Of a stretch of 49,400 nt of DNA, positions 8,019-16,051 are shown in pieces. Under the pieces are notes generated by a model. It searched no databases. It had not been told where the DNA came from and worked only from the letters and a program-made list of their open reading frames with translations. The DNA lies in NCBI GenBank assembly GCA_964569265.1, contig CAZMTO010000011.1, positions 1 to 49,400 of the forward strand, read 5' to 3'. This DNA is from Avidehalobacter sp964569265 (lineage in GTDB: Bacteria > Bacillota > Dehalobacteriia > UBA4068 > UBA4997). Positions within the stretch are counted from its first letter, which is position 1. Every line of letters starts with the position of its first letter. Made by a program: the position numbers and the translations under genes.

Positions 8019-10169
8019 TTAATACGGCTCGGTCATCGTATCGGCTTCATCTGCTCCAAAAATAACGGTTATAACATCGCCGCGTTTTACGGCTGTGCCC
8101 GGCACCGGCGATTGTTCTACCGCCCGGCCGCTGCCTTCGGCCTTTACCTTTAAGCCCATAGCATTCAAAATTTCGGCAGCTTCGCGCACATATTTACCCG
8201 TAAGGTCGGGCACGGCAACCGTATCGGCATCGGCACTGCCAACGGTTTTAAGCATTATTTTGGTACCAACAGCCACCTGACTGAAGGCTGCCGGCGTCTG
8301 GCTGCTTACGTATACGCCCCCGCCGGAAAATTCATACTCTAACCCGGCCACCGATATTACCTTTTTAGCTTCTTCTACCGTAAGATTACGAACATCCGGC
8401 ACCGAAGTCTGCTGTTCTACCGTTACTTTTATTTTGTCCGAATCTATATCCGTCACCTGAGAAACCACACCCAGATAACGCAAGGTATCACTCATAATTT
8501 TTTGCAGCACCGGTGCTGCCACCTGACCGCCCTGATACAGCGCCCCCGACGGTTCATCAATCATCACCAGCATAACCACCTGCGGGTCATCTACCGGGGC
8601 CACCGCACAAAAAGATGCAATATATTTGCCGTCCATATAGCCACCCACACCGGGCTTTTGCGCCGTGCCGCTTTTACCGCCCACACGGTAGCCTTCTACA
8701 TAGGCATTGCCGCCGGTACCCTTGGTAACAACTGCCTCCAGCATCAAACAAACCGTATCGGCAACGTCTTTGCTTACCACCCGGCGGACTTCTTTTTTCT
8801 CAAAGGTTTGCACCAAATTGCCCTGATTATCGGTAATATGATGAATTATCTGCGGTTTAAGCAGCATACCGCCGTTTGCCACCGCCGACACCGCCGTAAC
8901 CATTTGCAGCGGTGTAACGGCAATGCTCTGCCCAATAGACATAGTTGCCAAATCCAGCTTGCTGGCCTTGCTTTGGTCAATAACAATGCCGGAAGATTCT
9001 CCCTGCAAGCCCAAACCGGTAGCCGTACCAAAGCCAAAAGCCTCTATATACTTATGGAAGGTGCCCGGCTGTTTGGCTTCCATTTTTTGCACCAGATTAA
9101 CAAAACACGGGTTGCACGAATTCTGAATAATTTCGGCAAAGCTTTGGCTGCCATGCGGCCTGTAATGCCGCCAGCATTTAATTTTGTGCCCCAAAACCTC
9201 GGCATAACCGGGGTCATAAAAACGGTCGTTTACGGTAACCGCGCCGCTGTCTAATGCCGAAGATGCCGTAACTATTTTAAACACCGAACCCGGCTCGTAG
9301 GTATCGGTTATAAGCATATTACGGCGGTGGCCGGCATCATAATCCTGGTAGTTGTTAGGATCATAAGTAGGCCGGTTGGCCCAACACAACACTTCACCGG
9401 TCTGCGGGTTCATAGCCAACACCGCGGCCGCCTTGGGCGGGGTTTCGCTGTTCATCAGGTTGTCCAGCTCACGTTCGGCAAAGTATTGAATATTTTCGTC
9501 TATGGTTAAATAAATATTGTAGCCGTCCTGCGGCTGGTTATATTCCTGTATGGCCTGCTGAATTATATTATTGTTACTGTCATATTCGGTAACTATCGAG
9601 CCATCGACGCCCTTTAATATTTCGTCGTAAGAATACTCTATACCCTCTAACCCCTGGTTGTCAATACCCGCAAAACCCAACAGGTTGGCAGCAAGCGTAA
9701 CCTTGGGATAATAACGCTGGGTTTCTTCTACCAGCATAACGCCGGGCAGCTTGGCTTCTTTAATTTCGTCCACTTTATCAAAATCGGCCTTGCGCTTTAT
9801 CCATTCAAAATAAGAATTTTTGGTTAAACGCGTTTTTACCGCATCATAGTCTATCTCTAAAATTGCCGACAGCTTTTCGGCAACCTCCGGCACTTTTTCT
9901 TCTTTTATCTGGCCGGGGTTAACCGCCACCGAATCTGTACTGATGCTTATGGCCAGCACCGACCCTGTACGGTCAAAAATGGTACCGCGGTTAGCCGCCA
10001 CTGTAACCGACCTTGTACGGGTGCTGGCGGCCTTTTCCGCCAGTTCACTGCCCTGTATAAGTGTGCGATACCCCAACCCTGCACAAATTACCGCAAAGCC
10101 CAGCAGCATCCAGGCAAAAGTTTTCATCAGCCTTTTGCCGGCCATATACGCACTTTGCTTTTTGCTCAT
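8019..10169 (-). CDS. Class B penicillin-binding protein with PASTA domains (SpoVD/FtsI type)
   Basis: Septal transpeptidase that cross-links peptidoglycan, anchored by one N-terminal membrane segment (about residues 15-33). The dimerisation region begins with ANRGTIFDRTGSVLA. The transpeptidase domain carries GSVFK (SxxK nucleophile), NSCNP (SxN) and GGKSGTAQ (KTG equivalent, here KSG). Two PASTA domains follow, beginning with VPDVRNLTVEEA and VPDLTGKYVREA. The 716-residue length and PASTA tail match SpoVD or the PBP2B/PBP2x group. In this position it may be the vegetative FtsI, the sporulation SpoVD, or both, so I give no symbol. GGGGGT precedes the ATG, and the gene follows ftsL. Confidence 0.93.
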   Translation of the reverse strand: MSKKQSAYMAGKRLMKTFAWMLLGFAVICAGLGYRTLIQGSELAEKAASTRTRSVTVAANRGTIFDRTGSVLAISISTDSVAVNPGQIKEEKVPEVAEKLSAILEIDYDAVKTRLTKNSYFEWIKRKADFDKVDEIKEAKLPGVMLVEETQRYYPKVTLAANLLGFAGIDNQGLEGIEYSYDEILKGVDGSIVTEYDSNNNIIQQAIQEYNQPQDGYNIYLTIDENIQYFAERELDNLMNSETPPKAAAVLAMNPQTGEVLCWANRPTYDPNNYQDYDAGHRRNMLITDTYEPGSVFKIVTASSALDSGAVTVNDRFYDPGYAEVLGHKIKCWRHYRPHGSQSFAEIIQNSCNPCFVNLVQKMEAKQPGTFHKYIEAFGFGTATGLGLQGESSGIVIDQSKASKLDLATMSIGQSIAVTPLQMVTAVSAVANGGMLLKPQIIHHITDNQGNLVQTFEKKEVRRVVSKDVADTVCLMLEAVVTKGTGGNAYVEGYRVGGKSGTAQKPGVGGYMDGKYIASFCAVAPVDDPQVVMLVMIDEPSGALYQGGQVAAPVLQKIMSDTLRYLGVVSQVTDIDSDKIKVTVEQQTSVPDVRNLTVEEAKKVISVAGLEYEFSGGGVYVSSQTPAAFSQVAVGTKIMLKTVGSADADTVAVPDLTGKYVREAAEILNAMGLKVKAEGSGRAVEQSPVPGTAVKRGDVITVIFGADEADTMTEPY

Positions 10170-10295
10170 CCGTTTACCCCCTTGCAGTTTGTAACAGCTA
10201 ATTTATTATACGGCGGCACGGCCAAAAAATGCCCGAAAAAACAGAGAAATAAAGCCGGGTATGCCGCAGGCTTTATTTCTGTCGCTTTATGAAAC

Positions 10296-10889
10296 TTAAT
10301 TGCGCATACCTAACGAAACAGTGTCGTCGGCAGTTATTTGTTCTATCAGAGAACCCAACATACCAAGCAGCCCGCCGCTTTCATCATCGTCTACCAATTC
10401 CAGTGTACCATAGCCAATACTTTTGGCATCTACCGCCATACCGGTGCGCACCACCGGTGCCGATTCGGTTTGCCAGTTGGTTGTATCGTAGTAGATAACG
10501 GTTTCTTCGGTGGGGCTTACCATATTAAAATGCTCGGCCGCAAAGGTGGCTACCTTTTCCGGCGATGTTGCCTGTTCTATTTGCAGCACCAGGCGGTTGT
10601 TTTCATTTTGCAGCTCATCATTAAGCTTTACCTGCTTGTTTATCTCGTAGCCTATCATAGTAACCTGCGTATTGATAAACATATACCCCATTATAAGTAC
10701 AAACAGGGCGGCAATGCATACCAGCAACTGTATCTTCAGCGATCTCGCTTCAGCCGCTTTTATTGCCTCGGCTTCTTTAGCTGCTTTAGCTGCCGTGCTT
10801 TGCGCCTCGCTCTGCTTGCCGTCATAAACCCGCAAAGCAAGGCGTCTTAATTCTGCTTCACTAAGCTGTCGCTGCGCTGCTGACTGCAT
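10296..10889 (-). CDS. ftsL: FtsL-like divisome protein with extended tails
   Basis: Bitopic membrane protein of the FtsL/FtsB-type divisome subcomplex. It has a charged, alanine-rich cytoplasmic N-terminus, one membrane segment (about residues 53-73) and a heptad-like stretch (76-108, ending LQNENNRLVLQIEQ). The segment SPEKVATFAAEHFNMVSPTEETVIYY that follows matches the usual FtsL C-terminal pattern. The product is 197 residues, longer than the usual ~120, because of an acidic, low-complexity tail of about 55 residues (VDDDESGG...). The ATG at 10889 has GGGGGTG just upstream. A longer reading from 10976 would start inside a tandem duplication and is unlikely. Position between rsmH and the PBP gene supports the call more than sequence does. 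Confidence 0.8.
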   Translation of the reverse strand: MQSAAQRQLSEAELRRLALRVYDGKQSEAQSTAAKAAKEAEAIKAAEARSLKIQLLVCIAALFVLIMGYMFINTQVTMIGYEINKQVKLNDELQNENNRLVLQIEQATSPEKVATFAAEHFNMVSPTEETVIYYDTTNWQTESAPVVRTGMAVDAKSIGYGTLELVDDDESGGLLGMLGSLIEQITADDTVSLGMRN

Positions 10890-10932
10890 TGCCGTCACCC
10901 CCTTTTTTGCAAAATAATTACCACCATACGTT

Positions 10933-11004
10933 TTTACCACATAATTTAAAATTCTTATAAAACCCTTATTTACCACATAATTTAAAATTCTTATAAAACC
11001 CTTA
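10933..11004. repeat. 36-bp perfect tandem duplication in the rsmH-ftsL gap
   Basis: A 36-base A+T-rich unit beginning TTTACCACATAATTTAAAAT occurs twice without spacer (10933-10968 and 10969-11004). It lies between the rsmH stop and the ftsL ribosome-binding site. The identity is perfect, which suggests a recent duplication. Confidence 0.95.
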
Positions 11005-11018
11005 AATCAAAGGCTTTC

Positions 11019-11984
11019 TTATGCATTATCAGGCAGTTTTTCTATCACCCTGAGCTTGGCACTGCGTGCGCGCGGGTTTGCCGCCAGTTCATCGGCATCG
11101 GCCACCAAAGGCTTGCGGCTAAGCAGCTTGCCCTTGGGCGTGTTACCGCAAACACATATGGGAAATTCCGGCGGGCAGGTGCAGCCCCTGGCCAGAGAAG
11201 CAAAGTATTCCTTAACTATTCTGTCCTCCAGCGAATGGAACGTAATAACCGCCAAACGCCCACCCGGCTTTAAAGCGGCAAAAGCAGCCTTTAGGCCTCT
11301 TTCCAAAACACCAAGCTCATCGTTTACAGCTATACGCAGCGCCTGAAAAGTACGCTTAGCAGGGTGCTGTTTTTCCTGTCGGCGGGCTGCCACAGGTATT
11401 GCCGCTGCTACAATATCGGCAAGCTGTACCGTGCCGGTTATCGGCGTTATTGCCCGTTCTTCAACTATCCGGCGCGCTATACGCCGCGAAAAACGTTCTT
11501 CACCATACCTGTAAATTATATCGGCCAATTCCTCGGCAGAAAGCTCCGCCAGCAAATCGGCCGCAGTGCGCCCACCGCGTCTGTCCATACGCATATCCAG
11601 CGCACCATCCTGCATATAAGAAAAACCTCTTTCCGGTGTATCCAACTGATAAGATGAAACACCGATATCCAACAAAACGCCGTCTACCGCCGCAACCTCA
11701 AGTTCGGCCAAAACCGCAGTCATTTCGGCAAAATTAGCCCTGTACGGCACAAACCTGCTGCCAAAGGGTGCCAATCTGGATGCCGCCGCAGCGTGTGCGT
11801 CCGCATCCTGGTCAATGCCGATAACCATACCGTTGGGCGCAGTTCGCTGCAAAATACCTTCAGTGTGGCCGCCGCCGCCCAGGGTACCGTCAACATAAAT
11901 ACCGTCAGGGTCGGTTATAAGCGAACGCATAGTTTGTTCAAACAACACCGGCAAATGATTAAACTGTAATTTATCCTCTGCCAT
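11019..11984 (-). CDS. rsmH: 16S rRNA (cytosine-1402-N4) methyltransferase RsmH
   Basis: SAM-dependent methyltransferase (formerly MraW) that modifies C1402 of 16S rRNA. The N-terminal HLPVLFEQTM, the SAM-binding YVDGTLGGGGHTEGIL, VLLDIGVSSYQLD, ERGFSYMQDGALDMRMD, AVITFHSLEDRIVK and the C-terminal NPRARSAKLRVIEK are diagnostic. I chose the ATG at 11984 because GGAGAG lies seven bases upstream; the GTG two codons earlier is only one base from it. Length is 321 residues. It follows mraZ in the usual dcw order. Confidence 0.97.
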   Translation of the reverse strand: MAEDKLQFNHLPVLFEQTMRSLITDPDGIYVDGTLGGGGHTEGILQRTAPNGMVIGIDQDADAHAAAASRLAPFGSRFVPYRANFAEMTAVLAELEVAAVDGVLLDIGVSSYQLDTPERGFSYMQDGALDMRMDRRGGRTAADLLAELSAEELADIIYRYGEERFSRRIARRIVEERAITPITGTVQLADIVAAAIPVAARRQEKQHPAKRTFQALRIAVNDELGVLERGLKAAFAALKPGGRLAVITFHSLEDRIVKEYFASLARGCTCPPEFPICVCGNTPKGKLLSRKPLVADADELAANPRARSAKLRVIEKLPDNA

Positions 11985-12088
11985 TGCCACACTCTCCGTT
12001 TTGTCAGATTTTTGCCAACACCACTATCCACATCACAAATCACAACACATTATCACACAAACACTTAAACATTTGCCGCGGCGCCATA

Positions 12089-12547
12089 TTACTCGTCAAA
12101 ATCAAAGTCAAAGTCAATATCAAACGCCCCAACATTTTCGGAAATATCGGCCATTCTGGGCAAAACATCGCTCTGATGTTTATCCAGCGCAGCCTTATCC
12201 CAAATCTCGATCTTGCTGCCAACGCCCATCACCACAACTTCTTTGCTTATGCCCACAGCTTCTCGCAGGGGTGCCGGCAACAAAATTCTGCCCTGCTTAT
12301 CCAGCTCGACATCAGTGGCATTACCAAAAACAAAACGCACATATTCTCGCATATCACGCTTGGTGACTGAAAGCTTTTGCAGCATTTTGGTCATTTTGGC
12401 CCAGCTTGCGGCGGTGTGAACATCAATGCAGTTGTCAAAGCCCTTGGTAATATAAAAGCGCTCACCGAGAGCCTCGCGGAATTTTACCGGGATACTTACG
12501 CGCCCTTTGGGGTCTACATTATTTTGATAGGTGCCCATAAACGGCAT
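12089..12547 (-). CDS. mraZ: Transcriptional regulator MraZ
   Basis: Ring-forming DNA-binding protein with two SpoVT/AbrB-like swapped-hairpin halves. It heads the dcw operon and regulates it. The first half begins MGTYQNNVDPKGRVSIPVKFRE and the second contains ATDVELDKQGRILLPAPLREA, the paired DPKGR/DKQGR pattern typical of the family. Length is 152 residues, ending in an alternating Asp/Phe tail (DFDFDFDE). AGGAGGTG lies about eight bases before the ATG at 12547. A matching operator of 10-bp-spaced boxes lies upstream at 12619-12645. Confidence 0.96.
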   Translation of the reverse strand: MPFMGTYQNNVDPKGRVSIPVKFREALGERFYITKGFDNCIDVHTAASWAKMTKMLQKLSVTKRDMREYVRFVFGNATDVELDKQGRILLPAPLREAVGISKEVVVMGVGSKIEIWDKAALDKHQSDVLPRMADISENVGAFDIDFDFDFDE

Positions 12548-12618
12548 TGGCTCTCACCTCCTGCTTTACATATTTGCGGCCAAGACATGGATCGACGCAA
12601 TTTTCAACTATACATTTA

Positions 12619-12645
12619 CCACCATTTAACACTTTTTAACACTTT
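12619..12645 (-). promoter_or_regulatory. Probable MraZ operator (three boxes at 10-bp spacing)
   Basis: On the gene strand three heptamers follow one another with TAA spacers: AAAGTGT (12639-12645), AAAGTGT (12629-12635) and ATGGTGG (12619-12625). Repeated AAAGTG[T/G] boxes with 3-base spacers upstream of mraZ are the described MraZ-binding pattern in Mollicutes, and tandem direct repeats at 10-bp phasing are general for MraZ. This supports autoregulation of the dcw operon. Confidence 0.75.
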
Positions 12646-12661
12646 TTTGCACTACTTCATA

Positions 12662-12690
12662 ATTTTATACCGCATTACGTAAAATTGCAA
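12662..12690 (-). promoter_or_regulatory. Possible dcw operon promoter
   Basis: On the minus strand TTGCAA (12685-12690) is followed after 17 bases by TAAAAT (12662-12667), upstream of the MraZ boxes. It is a moderate match to a housekeeping promoter. The rest of the 398-base recA-mraZ gap holds the MraZ boxes and the recA terminator; I see no gene in it. Confidence 0.4.
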
Positions 12691-12876
12691 GCCCATTTTG
12701 CAAGTTTTTTTCACAAGCTGCGGCACAAAACCGATTTTTATCAACATTTTTTCGACAAGTCCGCCAGAGATCATACTATATATTGTACATACCAAAGCCT
12801 TTTGCACCCACAAATTGATACACACAGCCAGCATACTGTCAAAATTTGGCAAATAAAGCCTAAAAAATTTTTTCAC

Positions 12877-12912
12877 AAAAAAAGACGGCAGGCAAATGTT
12901 CCTGTCGTCTTT
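12877..12912 (-). terminator. recA transcription terminator
   Basis: On the minus strand AAAGACGACAGG (12901-12912) pairs with CCTGCCGTCTTT (12881-12892) with one mismatch across an 8-base loop, then a run of seven T (12877-12883). It lies 34 bases after the recA stop. Confidence 0.85.
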
Positions 12913-12945
12913 ATAATTGTTTAAGCTTTTATGATTTTGCGCTGC

Positions 12946-13995
12946 TCAGTCCTCGGCGTTTTCTTCATCGGTAGTACCAAAGGCCAACCGATTAGACGTT
13001 ACCGAAAGCTCTCGCACCTTGGCTTCTATCTCGTCAAAAATTTCGGGGTTATCTTTAAGGTATTTTTTAGCGTTTTCTCGCCCCTGACCGATTTTTTCAC
13101 CATTGTACGAAAACCACGAGCCGCTTTTTTCTACCACGCCCAAATTTACGCCCAAATCTACCAAAGCGCCCGCACGAGAAATACCCTCGCCAAACACAAT
13201 GTCAAATTCGGCCATTTTAAACGGCGGTGCCACCTTGTTTTTAACAATTTTGGCTTTGGTGCGGTTGCCCACACTGTCGCCGCCCTGCTTTAAGGTTTCG
13301 GTACGGCGCACATCAATGCGCACGGTAGAATAATATTTAAGCGCACGGCCGCCCGGTGTAACCTCGGGGTTGCCAAACATAATGCCCACTTTTTCTCTCA
13401 ACTGGTTAATAAACACAATGGCACAGCGGCTTTTGTTAACAGCACCGGTAAGCTTGCGCAGCGCCTGACTCATCAGGCGGGCCTGCAAACCAACGTGTGC
13501 ATCACCCATATCGCCTTCAAGCTCGGCACGGGGCACCAGCGCCGCCACCGAATCCACCACAACCAAATCTACGGCACCGCTTCTTACCAGCGCTTCGGCA
13601 ATTTCCAGCGCCTGTTCACCGGTATCCGGCTGAGAAACCAGCAGCTCGTCCAAATCTACGCCCAAATTATGCGCATATATCGGGTCAAGCGCGTGTTCGG
13701 CATCAATAAAAGCCGCCGTGCCGCCCATTTTTTGCGCCTCGGCCGCAATATGCAGGGCTACCGTAGTCTTGCCGGAAGATTCCGGCCCGTATATTTCGAT
13801 AATACGCCCGCGCGGAATACCGCCCACGCCCAACGCAATATCCAGCGGCAGGCAGCCGGTGGGAATCACCTCGATGCTTTGTGCCGAAGCCGTACCCAGC
13901 TTCATCACCGAACCTTTACCGAAGTTTTTTTCTATCTGCTGCAAAGCGGCATCAAGTGCCGCCGATCTGTCTTTATCCGTTGTTTGTGCTGCCAT
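12946..13995 (-). CDS. recA: Recombinase RecA
   Basis: DNA-dependent ATPase for homologous recombination and the LexA co-protease function. The 349 residues contain the Walker A GPESSGKTT (about residue 70), VVVDSVAALVPRAELEGD (Walker B and loop 1), the INQLREKVGIMFGNPE stretch with loop 2, and the acidic C-terminus (TTDEENAED). GGGGGC lies six bases before the ATG at 13995. It has its own promoter with two LexA boxes and its own terminator, so it is probably a single-gene SOS unit between the isoprenoid block and the dcw cluster. Confidence 0.98.
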   Translation of the reverse strand: MAAQTTDKDRSAALDAALQQIEKNFGKGSVMKLGTASAQSIEVIPTGCLPLDIALGVGGIPRGRIIEIYGPESSGKTTVALHIAAEAQKMGGTAAFIDAEHALDPIYAHNLGVDLDELLVSQPDTGEQALEIAEALVRSGAVDLVVVDSVAALVPRAELEGDMGDAHVGLQARLMSQALRKLTGAVNKSRCAIVFINQLREKVGIMFGNPEVTPGGRALKYYSTVRIDVRRTETLKQGGDSVGNRTKAKIVKNKVAPPFKMAEFDIVFGEGISRAGALVDLGVNLGVVEKSGSWFSYNGEKIGQGRENAKKYLKDNPEIFDEIEAKVRELSVTSNRLAFGTTDEENAED

Positions 13996-14089
13996 ATGTG
14001 CGCCCCCAATAATTAAATTATCTATTTTATTTATGCTATTTTATATTGTTTATATACTGTTTTGTTTTACTTGCTGTCGGCTCATCATT

Positions 14090-14124
14090 CGAACAAACGT
14101 TCGCAAAAATCGAACATTTGTTCG
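14090..14124 (-). promoter_or_regulatory. Two LexA (SOS) boxes upstream of recA
   Basis: Two perfect Gram-positive-type LexA boxes are present: CGAACAAACGTTCG (14090-14103) and CGAACATTTGTTCG (14111-14124), both matching CGAAC-N4-GTTCG. Their centres are 21 bp apart, about two helical turns, which would place LexA dimers on the same DNA face over and just downstream of the start site. Confidence 0.92.
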
Positions 14125-14135
14125 GTCTGATTATG

Positions 14136-14164
14136 ATTGTAGCCTATCTTGCGCTAAAATGCAA
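14136..14164 (-). promoter_or_regulatory. recA promoter
   Basis: On the minus strand TTGCAT (14159-14164) and TACAAT (14136-14141) are separated by 17 bases. The predicted start lies just before or within the first LexA box, as expected for a repressed SOS promoter. Confidence 0.7.
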
Positions 14165-14192
14165 GCTTTTTTTTTGCACAAATGCTAACTTT

Positions 14193-14774
14193 TTACAGAT
14201 ATTTTTGATAAGGCTCGGTAGTCTCCAGCGGAATTTCCGGCTCATCCAGGCGGTATTTTTCACCGCCGGGGATATAGCAGGTAGCCAAATTCCAGTAACG
14301 GCGGGCGTGGCGAATACGTTCCTGCTCGTCCTCCTCGGTCATGGTGGCCATAACCTTGCCGGGTATGCCCATTACCTTGGAATACGGCGGGATTATTTTG
14401 CCGGGGGCAACCACTGCACCGGCGCCCACAATAGAACCGTGACCGATAATAGCACCGTCTAACACGGTAGCGCCCATACCAATCAAGCAGTTATCTTCTA
14501 CAATGCAGGCGTGTACCACTGCACTGTGGCCAATTGTTACGTGGCTGCCGATAATGGTGGGGCAAGGGGTAGCTGCCACGTGTACCATAGCGTTATCCTG
14601 CACATTGCTGTACTTGCCTATTTTAATATAGTTTACGTCGCCGCGGATAGTTGCATTGGGCCAAACACTTACGCCCTCGTCAAGCTCTACCATACCAACA
14701 ACGGCTGCGGTTTCGGCAACATATGCTTTGTCGTTAACCTTAGGGGTATGCTCTAAATATTTCTCTAAATTCAT
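14193..14774 (-). CDS. Gamma-carbonic anhydrase-family hexapeptide-repeat protein
   Basis: Left-handed beta-helix protein of the gamma-class carbonic anhydrase/YrdA-like family. Repeated hexapeptides run from about residue 30 to 140 (SVWPNATIRGDV, NVQDNAMVHV, IGSHVTIGHSAVVHAC, NCLIGMGATVLDGAIIGHGSIVGAGAVV). The three metal-ligand histidines appear in MVHV, IGHS and VVHAC. The C-terminal helix follows (RHARRYWNLATCY). The 193-residue length is usual. The ATG at 14774 has AGGAGG about nine bases upstream. Whether this member is an active anhydrase cannot be judged from sequence. It ends the block before recA. Confidence 0.88.
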   Translation of the reverse strand: MNLEKYLEHTPKVNDKAYVAETAAVVGMVELDEGVSVWPNATIRGDVNYIKIGKYSNVQDNAMVHVAATPCPTIIGSHVTIGHSAVVHACIVEDNCLIGMGATVLDGAIIGHGSIVGAGAVVAPGKIIPPYSKVMGIPGKVMATMTEEDEQERIRHARRYWNLATCYIPGGEKYRLDEPEIPLETTEPYQKYL

Positions 14775-15010
14775 AAAAGTGTGCCTCCTTATTATTTTTT
14801 TTTGCATTATTTTTGGCGCAATTTTTCGCCTATACGCTAATTTTATCACATACAAACAAACCGCGCAAGCCCTTGCCCCCAAGCAATACCCGCGCGGTAT
14901 ATAATTTTTTTGTGCAGCAAATTGCCCGCCGCTCCCCTGCCGACAGCGCTCCCGCGCAGCAAGGCAGCACACCCGCCGCTACGCTTCTTGGGCGCGGCTT
15001 TTGGGCAGTG

Positions 15011-16021
15011 CTAAAACCGGTTAAGCTTAGCCCCATAGTCGGCCAGGGCTGCCGCCAACTGCCGCCGCCGCACCGATTTAGGCAAAACATTAAGCTCCGC
15101 TGCCGCTTCATCTAAAAAGCGCCGTGCCACCGCAGCCGCCTGCTTTACCCCACCCGATGCCCTTACCTGCGCCAAAGCCTTGGGCAATGCCGACATATCA
15201 CCGGCCTTTATCGCCATTATCAGCGCTGCAAGCTCGTCTGCGCCCGGCTTTTGCAGGGCAAACAGCACCGGCAGCGTAAGGTTGCCCTGCTTTAAATCGT
15301 TACCGTCAGGCTTACCCAGCGTTTTTTCGTCCGATGTTAAATCCAGCAAGTCATCAATTATCTGAAAAGCCATACCCAAGCGGTAACCAAACCGCCAAAG
15401 GGCATCCACCTTCTCCTCGGCGGCACCGGCAAAGGCCGCACCACATTCGCAGCTACCGGCAAACAGCAGGGCGGTTTTGCAGCGTATGCGCGTAAAGTAA
15501 GTATGCGTGCCCTGCTCCACGCGGAAGAAGTCCCGCTCCTGCCTTAGTTCACCGCGGCACATTTGCAGCACCGTGCGGTTTATGCTTAAATTTATGCGCG
15601 CGTTTTTGCACAATGCCATTTGTTCCAATGCACGGCCAATCAAAAAATCGCCCACATAAAGCGCCGTTTGCCCACCGTAAACAAAAGCCGTGGTAGGCAG
15701 CCCGCGCCTTAATCTGGCACCGTCAATAATATCGTCATGCACCAGGCTGCCGGTGTGTATCAGCTCCAGCGCCGCCAAAAGCGGCAGCATATCATACAGC
15801 TCGGCACCAAACAGTTGCCCGGTCAAATAAGCAAAGCCGGGGCGTATGCGCTTACCCCCGGCCTTTATAAGGCTTTGCGATGCCGCTTCTACCGTTGCGT
15901 CCTCAGAACATACCGTACCCAGCAGATAATCCTCCAGCGGCGCTAATTCGGCCAGCATTTGTTCGTGCCATTTTTTACCGGCTGCCAGCTCGCCCACCAA
16001 AGTTTTAGACAATCGCTCCAC
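15011..16021 (-). CDS. Trans-polyprenyl diphosphate synthase (catalytic type)
   Basis: Isoprenyl chain-elongating enzyme that condenses isopentenyl diphosphate to make a long prenyl diphosphate for quinone or related side chains. The first aspartate-rich motif (LVHDDIIDGARLRRG), GGKRIRP, VGDFLIGRA and the second motif (FQIIDDLLDLTSDEKTLGKPDGNDLKQG) are all intact. Length is 336 residues. The GTG at 16021 is very close to an AGGTGG; a TTG three codons in may be the real start. Directly upstream lies a paralogue lacking both aspartate motifs, which suggests a heterodimeric long-chain synthase with this as the catalytic subunit. Chain length cannot be read from the sequence. Confidence 0.9.
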   Translation of the reverse strand: MERLSKTLVGELAAGKKWHEQMLAELAPLEDYLLGTVCSEDATVEAASQSLIKAGGKRIRPGFAYLTGQLFGAELYDMLPLLAALELIHTGSLVHDDIIDGARLRRGLPTTAFVYGGQTALYVGDFLIGRALEQMALCKNARINLSINRTVLQMCRGELRQERDFFRVEQGTHTYFTRIRCKTALLFAGSCECGAAFAGAAEEKVDALWRFGYRLGMAFQIIDDLLDLTSDEKTLGKPDGNDLKQGNLTLPVLFALQKPGADELAALIMAIKAGDMSALPKALAQVRASGGVKQAAAVARRFLDEAAAELNVLPKSVRRRQLAAALADYGAKLNRF

Positions 16022-16051
16022 CCACCTTCTGCTGATAATTTTTAATATTTT

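Noticed and set aside
14775..15010. Inverted CCGCGC/GCGCGG pair in the gap between the prenyl synthase and carbonic anhydrase genes as a terminator
   Set aside because: The arms are short for the large loop and only broken T runs follow on the minus strand, so the evidence is too weak. I see nothing else definite in this 236-base gap.
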